Positions 44,191-52,351 of a DNA stretch of 61,337 nt are shown here, one piece after another. Position 1 is the first letter of the stretch, and each line of letters starts with the position of its first letter. Location: the NCBI GenBank assembly GCA_903887415.1, contig CAISPO010000068.1, positions 1-61,337 on the forward strand, written 5' to 3'. A program made the translations under genes and the position numbers. This stretch comes from an uncultured Bacteroidota bacterium (GTDB taxonomy: Bacteria; Bacteroidota; Bacteroidia; Chitinophagales; Chitinophagaceae). The notes beneath the pieces are model-generated. The model searched no databases, was not told the origin of the DNA, and saw only the letters and a program-made list of their open reading frames with translations.

Positions 44191-45003
44191 AAAAAACTGG
44201 ATTATACCTTACGCCTTGCTGATGGCGCGCTGATACTGGGGCACCGTCTTGGTGAGTGGTGCGGCCATGGGCCAGTGCTGGAGCAGGATATTGCCCTCAC
44301 CAATACAGCTCTTGACCACCTGGGCAGGGCGCGCAGCCTTTACCAGTATGCTGCGGAGCAATTTAATTTGCTGCCCGCTGAAGAAAAGAAAAATGTGTTT
44401 ACTTCCGTTACGCTGCAAAACACCGTTAGCACAGGCGCAAACATTGATGAAGACGACCTCGCTTACCTGCGCGATGGATGGGATTTCAGAAATGAACTGC
44501 TGCTGGAGCAACCTAATATTGACTGGGCATACACAGTGGCCCGTTCCTTTTTTTATGATACGTTCAATTATTTTTTCTTTACCCAGTTACAGCGTAGCAA
44601 GGATGAGAGCTTCTCTGCGATAGCGGAAAAATCTTTGAAGGAAGTTACTTATCACCTGCGGTGGAGCAGCGAATGGGTAGTGCGCCTGGGCGATGGCACA
44701 GAAGAGAGCCATTCCCGTATGCAGCAGGCGGTAAATGAGCTTTGGATGTACACAGGGGAATTGTTTAGTATGAACGATACAGACGCCGATATGGTGAGTG
44801 AAGGCGCAGGTGCAGACCTTGCCGCTATAAAACCATTGTGGATGGAGCGTGTGCGTGCCGTGCTTGACGAAGCTACCATCAACGTTCCCGGAGATGCATG
44901 GATGCAGCAGGGTGGCAGGGAAGGCCGCCATTCAGAGCATCTAGGATATATATTGGCCGAACTGCAGTTTATGCAGCGGGCATATCCGGGAATGGAATGG
45001 TAA
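44146..45003 (+). CDS. paaC: 1,2-phenylacetyl-CoA epoxidase subunit C
   Basis: The non-catalytic ferritin-like partner of PaaA. The true domain starts at about residue 19 ('DYTLRLADGALILGHRLGEW'), then 'EQDIALTNTALDHLGRARSL', 'FRNELLLEQPNIDWAYTVAR' and 'GREGRHSEHLGYILAELQFM', all PaaC landmarks. The first ~17 residues (MSSNPNSKPLITNSIKK) are unusual and coincide with a DNA repeat, so this may be a recent N-terminal extension, or translation may start elsewhere. The complex also needs PaaE, which is not in this window. Confidence 0.94.
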   Translation: MSSNPNSKPLITNSIKKLDYTLRLADGALILGHRLGEWCGHGPVLEQDIALTNTALDHLGRARSLYQYAAEQFNLLPAEEKKNVFTSVTLQNTVSTGANIDEDDLAYLRDGWDFRNELLLEQPNIDWAYTVARSFFYDTFNYFFFTQLQRSKDESFSAIAEKSLKEVTYHLRWSSEWVVRLGDGTEESHSRMQQAVNELWMYTGELFSMNDTDADMVSEGAGADLAAIKPLWMERVRAVLDEATINVPGDAWMQQGGREGRHSEHLGYILAELQFMQRAYPGMEW

Positions 45004-45049
45004 AATTTCTCTTTTTGAATTGCCATACTTTAGCCCAATAACGCCGCAA

Positions 45050-45754
45050 ATGACCGTATCCCTTGTTTTACCCTGTTATAATCCACCGCCTCGCTGGGAG
45101 CAGATCGTTTGTGATAAATACACCTCTTTGGGCAAAAGTTTACCAGAAACACTTGAACTGGTTTTAGCGCTCGATGGGAGCAGTGCAAATGTCACCGGAC
45201 AAAGTTTATTGTTTCTGAAGCAAAATATTTCCAACCTCATAATTGTGGAATACCCGGATAATAAGGGCAAGGGCTACGCCATAAGACAAGGCGTTGCAAA
45301 AGCCACAGGAGACATCATTATTTATTCCGATGTGGACTTCCCATATACGGCAGCCAGTATGCACAATATATACGCCAGGCTGAAAGCGAATGAATGTGAC
45401 GTGGCAGCAGGCGTAAAGGACGATGCATACTACACACATGTACCTTTTGTACGCAGGCTTATCTCCCGGTGGCTGCGGTTTGTGGTGCGCACATTTCTTG
45501 CTATGCCCATAACAGATACCCAGTGCGGGCTGAAGGGCTTCCGGCGGGACGTAGCTCCGCTGTTCCTGCAAACGACTATAGACCGATATCTGTTTGACCT
45601 CGAGTTTATAAGAAATTGTTACCGGAGCAAAAAGTACCGCGTTTTGGCAGTGCCGGTTTCACTCAATGAAAATGTTCACTTCCGCAAAATGAATTTTCGT
45701 ATTTTATTCCCTGAAATGCTCAACTTTGCCAGGTTGCTTTTTCGAAAACAGTAA
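45050..45754 (+). CDS. Family 2 glycosyltransferase (dolichyl-phosphate sugar synthase-like)
   Basis: A 234-residue GT2 enzyme with 'TVSLVLPCYNPPPRWEQIV' at the N-terminus, 'DNKGKGYAIRQGVAKATGD' and the metal-binding 'YSDVDFPY' (D-x-D), plus 'DTQCGLKGFRRDVA'. These features are close to enzymes that put one sugar on polyprenyl phosphate. ATG 45050 is chosen at the first strand; a TTG at 45020 would add ten residues. Its stop overlaps the next ATG by one base (TAATG). The gene lies inside a phenylacetate operon, 46 bases after paaC. Confidence 0.85.
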   Translation: MTVSLVLPCYNPPPRWEQIVCDKYTSLGKSLPETLELVLALDGSSANVTGQSLLFLKQNISNLIIVEYPDNKGKGYAIRQGVAKATGDIIIYSDVDFPYTAASMHNIYARLKANECDVAAGVKDDAYYTHVPFVRRLISRWLRFVVRTFLAMPITDTQCGLKGFRRDVAPLFLQTTIDRYLFDLEFIRNCYRSKKYRVLAVPVSLNENVHFRKMNFRILFPEMLNFARLLFRKQ

Positions 45755-48081
45755 TGAATCAATTACACCGTAATGTCTGGTTGATACTTGCCATAATATT
45801 CGCAGCAGGGGTTACTATACTCACGCTGTCGCATTTTGTGACGCAGCCATGGCATATCCTTCCTGATATTGGCGGAGATGGCGCCAAGAATAATTTTACC
45901 TACCTGTACCATTCCATGTATGGCTCCTCCAGCCACCACAGATACTGGTTTGAGGGAATGAATTATCCATATGGCGAGCACATCGTGTTTACAGACGGAC
46001 AGCCTCTGCTTTCGGTATTGCTCACTTGTTTTAAGGATGTGACTTCCGGCGAGGCACTCACTATATGCTGGCTGACTATGGGGCTCAGCTATCTGCTGGC
46101 AATTGTGTTTGTATATAGGATACTGACTCATTTTAAGGTAGCGCCGCTGGCTGCAATGATATTCTCGGGGCTCGTTGTCGCCTGCTCACCCCAGCTTTTT
46201 TGCCTTAACGGGCATTATGCACTGGGGTATGTAAATATCGTCCCCATGCTGTTTTACTGGACGATATTATACCATGAGCGCCCACGCCTGAAATATTGCC
46301 TCTATGTATTTATGACCGGCATTATTATGGCCTTCCTGCACCCTTATTACCTGGCTGTGATACTGGTATGGAATGTTAGCTATGCAGGCGGATACCTTAT
46401 TCTTGAAAAGGGAAAAATCTTAAACAAAATAAAACGGGTATGGCCGCTAGTTGCCTCAGCGGTTTGTATTTTCCTGATCGTGGCCATAGTTATGAAGGTG
46501 ACTGACCCTATAAAAGACAGGCCTGTGTCGCCCTATTTTGAGCCGGGCATGTACACCAAATTGTCACACATATTTTCATCAGATTATTCGCCGCTTTGGA
46601 AGGAAGCAATAGCAATGGGATTAATACATAAGGCCAGTAAGGGCGGAGAGGGGTTTACTTACCTGGGCGTTGTTTCCATCATTACGCTATTTGCATCATT
46701 CACGTTTTTCATTATAAATAAAATAAAGAAAAGAAAAGCGCACATTGTTTCTGATAGCGGGTTCTCGGGAATATGGCTGTTTATTTCTTTTGCGGTTTTG
46801 CTGCTGAGCATGGGCATACCCTTTATCTGGAATATGGAATGGCTTATGGATTACTTTTCTGTACTGAAACAATTCCGTACGCTGGGCCGGTTCATCTGGA
46901 TATTTTACAATGTTATCGCTATATACAGTGTGGTGGTTTTATATTCGTGGTACGTGGGTTTTGTAAAGACGCATAAGCCCGTTTGGGGGCATGCACTGCT
47001 GCTGCTATGTATGTGCGTATGGGGATATGAGGCCAGCGGCTGTGTCGGCTACTCCAGGCAACTTTCCGATAATGGGATCTACAATTATGATTTTACGTTC
47101 TCCAAAAACAGGCCAACCTGGGAATCGTTTTTGCAGGAGAAAAAAACAGACAAGAACAATTTCCAGGGAATACTGACGTTGCCATTCTTTCATGTAGGCA
47201 CCGAAAAAATATGGGTGGGCGACCCTGGCTGGATGATAACGCTGGCAGGTGCTGCCTCGATGCAGCTACACTTGCCCATAGTAGATGTGATGCTCTCACG
47301 CTCCTCCTGGTCTGTAGCACAAAAACAGGTAAAAATAGCAGGCGGGCCATTTACGGAGAAAGCTATTTTGCACGACATCAAAACCAACAAGCCTTTTCTG
47401 CTGCTGGACATTGGAACAAACCCTTTATATACAGATGAGCAGTACCTGCTTGCCGCATCAGACTACCTGGGCGAGAAGGATGGCCTGAAAGTTTATGCAC
47501 TCTACCCCGCCAGGCTGGCCGCGAACGATAAAAAGATGGCGGACTCTGTAAATTCCATTTTGCCATACATGAAGGCAAGCGATACCTGCATAGGCGATAA
47601 GGGATCACTGTACCTGGACCATTATGATGCAGGTACAGGCAACGGCCATCTCTTTGGCGCAGGAGCAGCGCGCCCAATAAACAAAGCTGATAGTGTGATC
47701 ACTACCCTACCTGTAACGGCAGTGAATGACAGTGCGCTGTATGAGCTATCGTGCTGGTTCTTATTGGGAGACCAGGATCCCCGCTCACCATACATTACCC
47801 TGCAGCAGCTTGACAAAACAGGCAAGACCATATCATCTTGCGATGCACTCACCAAGCATTCAACGGACAGTTATGGTATGTGGTTCCGGGCTAGTTGTTA
47901 TTTTTATGTGGTACCCGGTTGCACAGCTATCAGGTGCTTATTGGTAAACGACCCTAACCCTTCTTATAAAGCGATGGACGAGCTGCTATTAAGGCCGGCC
48001 AAATCTATGGTGATATCCAAGTCTGGTAATGGGGATGTGATGGTGAACAACCATCGGTTTAGAACAATAAAACAACAGTAA
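45754..48081 (+). CDS. Large polytopic membrane protein, GT-C glycosyltransferase-like
   Basis: A 775-residue protein: about 11 membrane spans in the first ~430 residues ('VWLILAIIFAAGVTILTL', 'YLLAIVFVYRIL', 'VASAVCIFLIVAIVMKV', 'IWLFISFAVLLLSMGIPF'), then a ~340-residue soluble C-terminal domain. Loop 1 has 'DIGGDGAKNNFTYLYH' and 'NYPYGEHIVFTDGQP', fitting the acidic loop of GT-C enzymes or YfhO-like proteins. It probably uses the lipid-linked sugar made by the preceding GT2 (inference). It overlaps both neighbours by one base (TAATG), including paaD. Confidence 0.65.
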   Translation: MNQLHRNVWLILAIIFAAGVTILTLSHFVTQPWHILPDIGGDGAKNNFTYLYHSMYGSSSHHRYWFEGMNYPYGEHIVFTDGQPLLSVLLTCFKDVTSGEALTICWLTMGLSYLLAIVFVYRILTHFKVAPLAAMIFSGLVVACSPQLFCLNGHYALGYVNIVPMLFYWTILYHERPRLKYCLYVFMTGIIMAFLHPYYLAVILVWNVSYAGGYLILEKGKILNKIKRVWPLVASAVCIFLIVAIVMKVTDPIKDRPVSPYFEPGMYTKLSHIFSSDYSPLWKEAIAMGLIHKASKGGEGFTYLGVVSIITLFASFTFFIINKIKKRKAHIVSDSGFSGIWLFISFAVLLLSMGIPFIWNMEWLMDYFSVLKQFRTLGRFIWIFYNVIAIYSVVVLYSWYVGFVKTHKPVWGHALLLLCMCVWGYEASGCVGYSRQLSDNGIYNYDFTFSKNRPTWESFLQEKKTDKNNFQGILTLPFFHVGTEKIWVGDPGWMITLAGAASMQLHLPIVDVMLSRSSWSVAQKQVKIAGGPFTEKAILHDIKTNKPFLLLDIGTNPLYTDEQYLLAASDYLGEKDGLKVYALYPARLAANDKKMADSVNSILPYMKASDTCIGDKGSLYLDHYDAGTGNGHLFGAGAARPINKADSVITTLPVTAVNDSALYELSCWFLLGDQDPRSPYITLQQLDKTGKTISSCDALTKHSTDSYGMWFRASCYFYVVPGCTAIRCLLVNDPNPSYKAMDELLLRPAKSMVISKSGNGDVMVNNHRFRTIKQQ

Positions 48082-48581
48082 TGGAAACGGTAGATAAAGA
48101 ACAGGTGTATGAATGGCTTTCCACTGTGACGGATCCCGAGGTCCCCACCCTCACCATCCTGGACCTGGGAATAGTGCGTAATGTGGATATAGCTGGCAGC
48201 GGAAACGATATGACAGTTACTGTATTTATTACACCTACATATAGTGGCTGCCCGGCGATGGATGTAATATCCATTGGCATACGCATGGCGTTGCTTAGCC
48301 GCGGTATTCGTAAAGTGGTCATAGAACCACAGTTAAGCCCCGCATGGACAACAGACTGGATGACGGAAGAAGGAAAACGGAAGCTGAAAGCTTATGGCAT
48401 AGCCCCCCCTCACAGGAAAGCGTTTCAGCCACTGGGCCTGTTTGAAGAAGATGAAGTAAGCTGTCCCAGGTGCGGATCAGAAAAAACAGAACTGGTTAGC
48501 CAGTTTGGACCTACATCCTGCAAGGCACTCTATAAATGCCTATCCTGCAAGGAGCCCTTTGAACATTTTAAGTGCCATTGA
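48081..48581 (+). CDS. paaD: Phenylacetate pathway Fe-S maturation-type protein PaaD
   Basis: A 166-residue MIP18/DUF59-type protein needed for the phenylacetyl-CoA epoxidase, probably in metal-centre assembly. The N-terminal domain has 'TVTDPEVPTLTILDLGIVRN' and 'TPTYSGCPAMDVI'. The C-terminal part has a zinc-ribbon-like set of cysteines ('CPRCGSEKTE', 'FGPTSCKALYKCLSCKEPFE'). It starts at the stop of the membrane protein gene (TAATG), so it is translationally coupled to it instead of to paaC. paaE does not follow. Confidence 0.93.
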   Translation: METVDKEQVYEWLSTVTDPEVPTLTILDLGIVRNVDIAGSGNDMTVTVFITPTYSGCPAMDVISIGIRMALLSRGIRKVVIEPQLSPAWTTDWMTEEGKRKLKAYGIAPPHRKAFQPLGLFEEDEVSCPRCGSEKTELVSQFGPTSCKALYKCLSCKEPFEHFKCH

Positions 48582-48639
48582 TGATAAGCATTGTGCGTTA
48601 TCATTATGTAGGCCACAGGTCGGACATACGCAGTGCATA

Positions 48640-48842
48640 GTTTATCTGTGATGCCTAGCGGCATTGGCCAGCGGCTATTACAAAGAATTTCCGGGGCGAG
48701 AGATATTTTCATCTGCCTATGCACTCTTTAGCGGCGTAGCGTTTATTACGAACGTCCGTTTTTATTAGCACCAGCTGCCCACCGCTTTTTCCATAAGCTG
48801 CATGTTGACCAGGCAGATGTGGAAGAAGCGGATAGCGAGTAA
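48640..48842 (+). pseudogene. Remnant of a small membrane protein gene
   Basis: One frame reads 'CLAALASGYYKEFPGREIFS' and 'AYALFSGVAFITNVRF', then a one-base change leads into 'LLAPAAHRFFHKLHVDQADV' and 'EEADSE' with a stop at 48840-48842. Both parts have the composition of one small membrane protein (a hydrophobic segment, then a His-rich end). An earlier in-frame stop (TGA near 48649) precedes them and no start is found. I infer a decayed gene; a chance frame is possible. Confidence 0.4.
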
Positions 48843-48854
48843 ACCGTTCCGGGA

Positions 48855-49151
48855 TTAATCTGCTTTTACCTCGGTAGTTGTAGTACGCGTAACCTGGGTC
48901 TTGCTTGTATTACTACTTCTGGAGGCGATAATAGCCACAATGATCAATAGGAAAGCAACACCCGCCACAACCCAAACGATGGGGTTATTCATCCAGGCGG
49001 GAGCGGGAGCGGGCGATGACGTCGTGGTGTGTGTTTCTGTAGAACTCGTCTGTGTGCTGGAAGCATCCTGTGCGAATGCATACGTCGCGGAGATCATAGA
49101 AAGGAACAACAGAAAAAATCTTGAACGGATACTTGCGATTGTGTTTTTCAT
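48855..49151 (-). CDS. Small secreted membrane-anchored protein
   Basis: A 98-residue protein: signal peptide ('FFLLFLSMISATYAFAQ'), a Ser/Thr/Pro-rich linker ('STQTSSTETHTTTSSPAPAP') and one membrane span ('NPIVWVVAGVAFLLIIVAII') with a short basic and Thr-rich tail. This layout suggests an inner-membrane anchor with a flexible periplasmic arm. No family is recognised. Confidence 0.65.
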   Translation of the reverse strand: MKNTIASIRSRFFLLFLSMISATYAFAQDASSTQTSSTETHTTTSSPAPAPAWMNNPIVWVVAGVAFLLIIVAIIASRSSNTSKTQVTRTTTTEVKAD

Positions 49152-49251
49152 AACTGTAGTATTAGTGTTTCAATATGTAGTGTAAAAATGATGCCATTGG
49201 TTCGCCGGAGTAAAATGCTGTCTCTGTATTTGTTCAGTATCCAGGCGGTTT

Positions 49252-50454
49252 TCACCTGTTAAATCCAAATAAACCAGTGTTGGGGTTTTTCTTGTTTAGT
49301 ATCGCGTCCCTGATTATCTGCGCGGCAATAGCGCTGAACGTGATGCCATTGCCTCCGTATCCTAAAGCAAAATAGGTGTTGGGCCGTTCACGTATAGCAC
49401 CTATATAGGGCAAGCCGTCTTTAGTTACCGCAAAAGCGCCTGCCCAGCTAAAATCAGCCTTGATCGGAATGCGCTTCATTTTTTGAGAGAATGAATGCAG
49501 CAGCATGGACGTCTTTGCTTTTATTCTTACATCAGGGATGCGTGAATGATGGAAATCATCATCTTTACCGCCCAGCAGTATCCTGTCTTTATTTACGATT
49601 CTGAAATACATATAAGGATTTGCAGTTTCCCATACAAGGCTATTCCTATGCCACAGATATTTTTCTGGTATTGCTTCTGATACAAGCGCATAAGTGGAGT
49701 GAACATCCGCTATCTTCCTGGGAATGTATTTGAGGCTTTCATACCCTCCTGCAATGATCAATTTCTTTGCACTGATAACTAACCCGCTATCGGTAGTAAG
49801 TGTTATACGGCGCTTTTTATGTGCTATATCCCGGATATTGGTATTGCTGAAAATCCGATGCCCTCTGCGCTCCACAACCTTCAGCAGTGCGTGAGTAAGC
49901 AGGTATGCATCCAGTTCCCCTCCATCGGCAGAAAGGATCGCCGCAGGAGCATCAAAGCCAAACATATGCTGAATGTCTTCTGCTTCCAGCCAGTTTACAT
50001 CAAAGCCATTAGCACGCCGCAACTGATATTCCCGGTAAAGATCTTTTTTATGACTTTTGAAGCTGGCGTAGTGCAGGCTGGGGCGAATATGAAAATCGAA
50101 TGCTGGATGAAGTTTTTTGCAGATAGCTGCCAGTTCATAAATCGCATCCCTGCACAGTCGGTAACTTTTTACGGCATTTGCTTCGCCCACATATTCGCGA
50201 AGTTTAGTTAGCGGTGTGTCGATCTCGTACTGTAAAAATGCCGTGCTCGCTGCGGTGCTGCCCATGCCTGGATGCCGCCGGTCCAGCACCGTTATGCTAA
50301 GGCCATCATTGCGCAAGGCGTATGCTGCGAGCGCCCCGCTTATACCAGCACCTATTATGGCAATATCAGTACTAATACTTCCATCCAGGGAGGTGTACGA
50401 ATTAACTATGCCGTCCTTTATCAGCCAATATGGATGATGAGCATAAAGTTCCAC
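49252..50454 (-). CDS. FAD-dependent oxidoreductase (DAO family)
   Basis: A 400-residue flavoprotein. The dinucleotide-binding motif is 'IAIIGAGISGALAAYALRND', then 'LDRRHPGMGSTAASTAFLQY', and the C-terminal DAO motif 'GLPYIGAIRERPNTYFALGY' with 'GGNGITFSAIAA'. The family oxidises amines or amino acids, releasing an imino acid. Substrate unknown. There is no signal peptide. It is divergent from ppa, with an 11-bp inverted repeat between. Confidence 0.87.
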   Translation of the reverse strand: MELYAHHPYWLIKDGIVNSYTSLDGSISTDIAIIGAGISGALAAYALRNDGLSITVLDRRHPGMGSTAASTAFLQYEIDTPLTKLREYVGEANAVKSYRLCRDAIYELAAICKKLHPAFDFHIRPSLHYASFKSHKKDLYREYQLRRANGFDVNWLEAEDIQHMFGFDAPAAILSADGGELDAYLLTHALLKVVERRGHRIFSNTNIRDIAHKKRRITLTTDSGLVISAKKLIIAGGYESLKYIPRKIADVHSTYALVSEAIPEKYLWHRNSLVWETANPYMYFRIVNKDRILLGGKDDDFHHSRIPDVRIKAKTSMLLHSFSQKMKRIPIKADFSWAGAFAVTKDGLPYIGAIRERPNTYFALGYGGNGITFSAIAAQIIRDAILNKKNPNTGLFGFNR

Positions 50455-50470
50455 AAATGACGGGGTACAG

Positions 50471-50503
50471 AAATGATGCCAGGCGATTTTATTGGCATCA
50501 TTT
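50471..50503. promoter_or_regulatory. 11-bp inverted repeat in the divergent promoter region
   Basis: AAATGATGCCA (50471-50481) and TGGCATCATTT (50493-50503) are perfect complements separated by 11 bases, midway between the DAO start (50454) and the ppa start (50536). The symmetric position suggests a shared operator, although the T run at the right end could also make it a leader hairpin. Confidence 0.5.
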
Positions 50504-50535
50504 TTACCAAATAAAAGACGCTAAATGCCTGCAAT

Positions 50536-51048
50536 ATGAATCTCAAGGAAATTCCGCCAATGAACGGCCATATGGTAAATGTGATCATCGAAACGCCACG
50601 GGATTGCCAGAATAAATTTGACTACGACCCGAAGTTGGAATTGTTTCGTTTGAAGAAGACTCTTCCTATGGGTACGGCCTTTCCATTTGATTTCGGCTTT
50701 ATCCCAAATACACTGGCAGAAGACGGCGACCCGCTGGATGCATTCGTAATTATGGATCAGCACGCATTTCCCGGTTGCCTTGTAGAATGCCGGCTACTGG
50801 GCGTACTTGAAGCGGAACAAAAAGAGAAGAATAAAAAGAAGGAGCGAAATGACCGTATAGTCACGGTGGCCGATTGCTCCGTTTTATACCATGATATTAC
50901 TCACGTTAAAGACCTGAATAAAAGCATGATAAATGAAATTGAGCACTTCTTTATAGACTATAATAAACATGAGGGCAAGAAGTTTACACCTATCAAATGG
51001 TCGGCGCCGGATGTGGCTGCCGACATCATAAAAAAGGCATCTGTGTAA
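50536..51048 (+). CDS. ppa: Inorganic pyrophosphatase (family I)
   Basis: Hydrolyses pyrophosphate and drives biosynthetic reactions. The signature 'EDGDPLDAFV' carries the metal-binding aspartates, and 'YDPKLELFRLKKTLP', 'FPFDFGFIPNT' and 'VTVADCSVLYHDI' match the family core. At 170 residues it is the usual soluble form. It leads a co-directional group with DUF421, glycosylase and topoisomerase IB genes, with short gaps. Confidence 0.93.
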   Translation: MNLKEIPPMNGHMVNVIIETPRDCQNKFDYDPKLELFRLKKTLPMGTAFPFDFGFIPNTLAEDGDPLDAFVIMDQHAFPGCLVECRLLGVLEAEQKEKNKKKERNDRIVTVADCSVLYHDITHVKDLNKSMINEIEHFFIDYNKHEGKKFTPIKWSAPDVAADIIKKASV

Positions 51049-51060
51049 TACAGCGTGGAT

Positions 51061-51561
51061 ATGGACACTATGGTAAAAATATTCGGCGAAGGAAAAAACC
51101 TCTCAGCTCTGCAAATGAGTGCAAGAGGCATAGCCGTATTTTTTATAGCACTGATCTTGATTCGGATATCCGGCAGGCGGTCTTTTGGCATCCGCACGCC
51201 ACTGGACAACATAGTAGTTGTAATGCTTGGCGCGCTGCTTAGTCGCGCCATTGTGGGCGCCTCTGCATTTATACCGGTAGTGGCTGTGAGCTTTATCACT
51301 GTCGTCCTGCATCGCTTGCTGGGCAGCTTGATAGCACACAGCAAATGGGCTGGCAAGGTAATTGAAGGTAATAAAATCCCGCTTTTCAAAGACGACAACT
51401 TCCTTAGGAAGAACATGAACAAGGCGCTGGTATGCGAAGAGGATGTGCTGCAAGGCGTGCGAAAATCGGTCCTGACAGAAGATCTGCATAAGATAAAAGC
51501 TATCTATATGGAGCGCAACGGGGAGATCAGCGCAATAAAAAAAGAAGTAGAGACAAAATGA
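51061..51561 (+). CDS. DUF421 (YetF-like) membrane protein
   Basis: A 166-residue protein from ATG 51061 (a GTG at 51055 is possible). Membrane segments lie at about 20-80 ('ARGIAVFFIALILIRISGRR', 'NIVVVMLGALLSRAIVGASA', 'FIPVVAVSFITVVLH'), followed by the cytoplasmic YetF domain ('GNKIPLFKDDNFLRKNMNKA', 'LTEDLHKIKAIYMERNGEIS'). The family is widespread and of unknown role, often near stress genes. It starts 12 bases after ppa and ends 7 before the glycosylase gene. Confidence 0.85.
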   Translation: MDTMVKIFGEGKNLSALQMSARGIAVFFIALILIRISGRRSFGIRTPLDNIVVVMLGALLSRAIVGASAFIPVVAVSFITVVLHRLLGSLIAHSKWAGKVIEGNKIPLFKDDNFLRKNMNKALVCEEDVLQGVRKSVLTEDLHKIKAIYMERNGEISAIKKEVETK

Positions 51562-51568
51562 CCGAACA

Positions 51569-52300
51569 ATGCCGGAAGGACCATCCATAGTTATCTTAAA
51601 AGAGGAAGCTCAGCGTTTCAAAGGCAAGAAGATAGTTGAGGTGAGCGGCAACAGTAAAGTGGGCATAGAGCGCCTGGCCAACCAGAAAATTATTGACTTC
51701 AAAAGTTTTGGCAAGCAGTTTCTTATTTGCTTTAAAACATTCACCGTACGCATACACCTGATGCTGTATGGCAGCTACCGTGTTAATGAGGAGAAGGATG
51801 CGGCGCCACGCCTAAGCCTTAAATTCAAAAACGGCCAGCTCAATTTTTATGGCTGCTCGGTAAAAATACTAGATGAAGACCTTGACGAAGTGTACGACTG
51901 GTCTGCAGATGTGATGTCGGACATGTGGGATGCCAAGGCCGCATTAAAAAAACTGGCGGCGGCACCGGATACGCTGGCCTGCGATGCACTGCTGGATCAG
52001 CAGATATTTGCAGGCGTGGGGAACATAATAAAAAATGAAGTGCTCTTCCGTGTTAAGATACACCCGTTGAGTGAAATAGGAGCAATACCCGTAAAACAAC
52101 TAAAACTGCTGATAAAAGAAGCGCACCATTATTGTTTTCAGTTCCTGGAGTGGAAGAAAAAGTTTGAGCTGAAAAAACATTGGCTGGCGCATACAAAAAG
52201 GATCTGTCCGCGGGATCATGTGCGCTATTCGTTCGGGTATCTCGGCAAGACTCATCGCCGATCGTTTTATTGCGACATCTGTCAGGTGTTGTATAGATAA
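51569..52300 (+). CDS. Fpg/Nei-family DNA glycosylase with C-H-C-C zinc finger
   Basis: Removes oxidised bases and nicks the DNA strand. The start MPEGPSI gives the catalytic Pro2-Glu3, and 'KSFGKQFLI' has the conserved lysine. 'QQIFAGVGNIIKNEVLF' is the helix-two-turn-helix. The zinc finger is C-x3-H-x17-C-x2-C ('CPRDH...SFYCDIC') instead of the usual four-cysteine form; a C-H-C-C finger is known in NEIL2. 'THRRSFYC' keeps the finger arginine. At 243 residues it is slightly short. Whether it is Fpg- or Nei-like in substrate is undecided. Confidence 0.87.
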   Translation: MPEGPSIVILKEEAQRFKGKKIVEVSGNSKVGIERLANQKIIDFKSFGKQFLICFKTFTVRIHLMLYGSYRVNEEKDAAPRLSLKFKNGQLNFYGCSVKILDEDLDEVYDWSADVMSDMWDAKAALKKLAAAPDTLACDALLDQQIFAGVGNIIKNEVLFRVKIHPLSEIGAIPVKQLKLLIKEAHHYCFQFLEWKKKFELKKHWLAHTKRICPRDHVRYSFGYLGKTHRRSFYCDICQVLYR

Positions 52301-52351
52301 CGCGGCTGGTACACGCTTGCTGCGGGCGCAGTTTTTATTAAATATCCGGAT

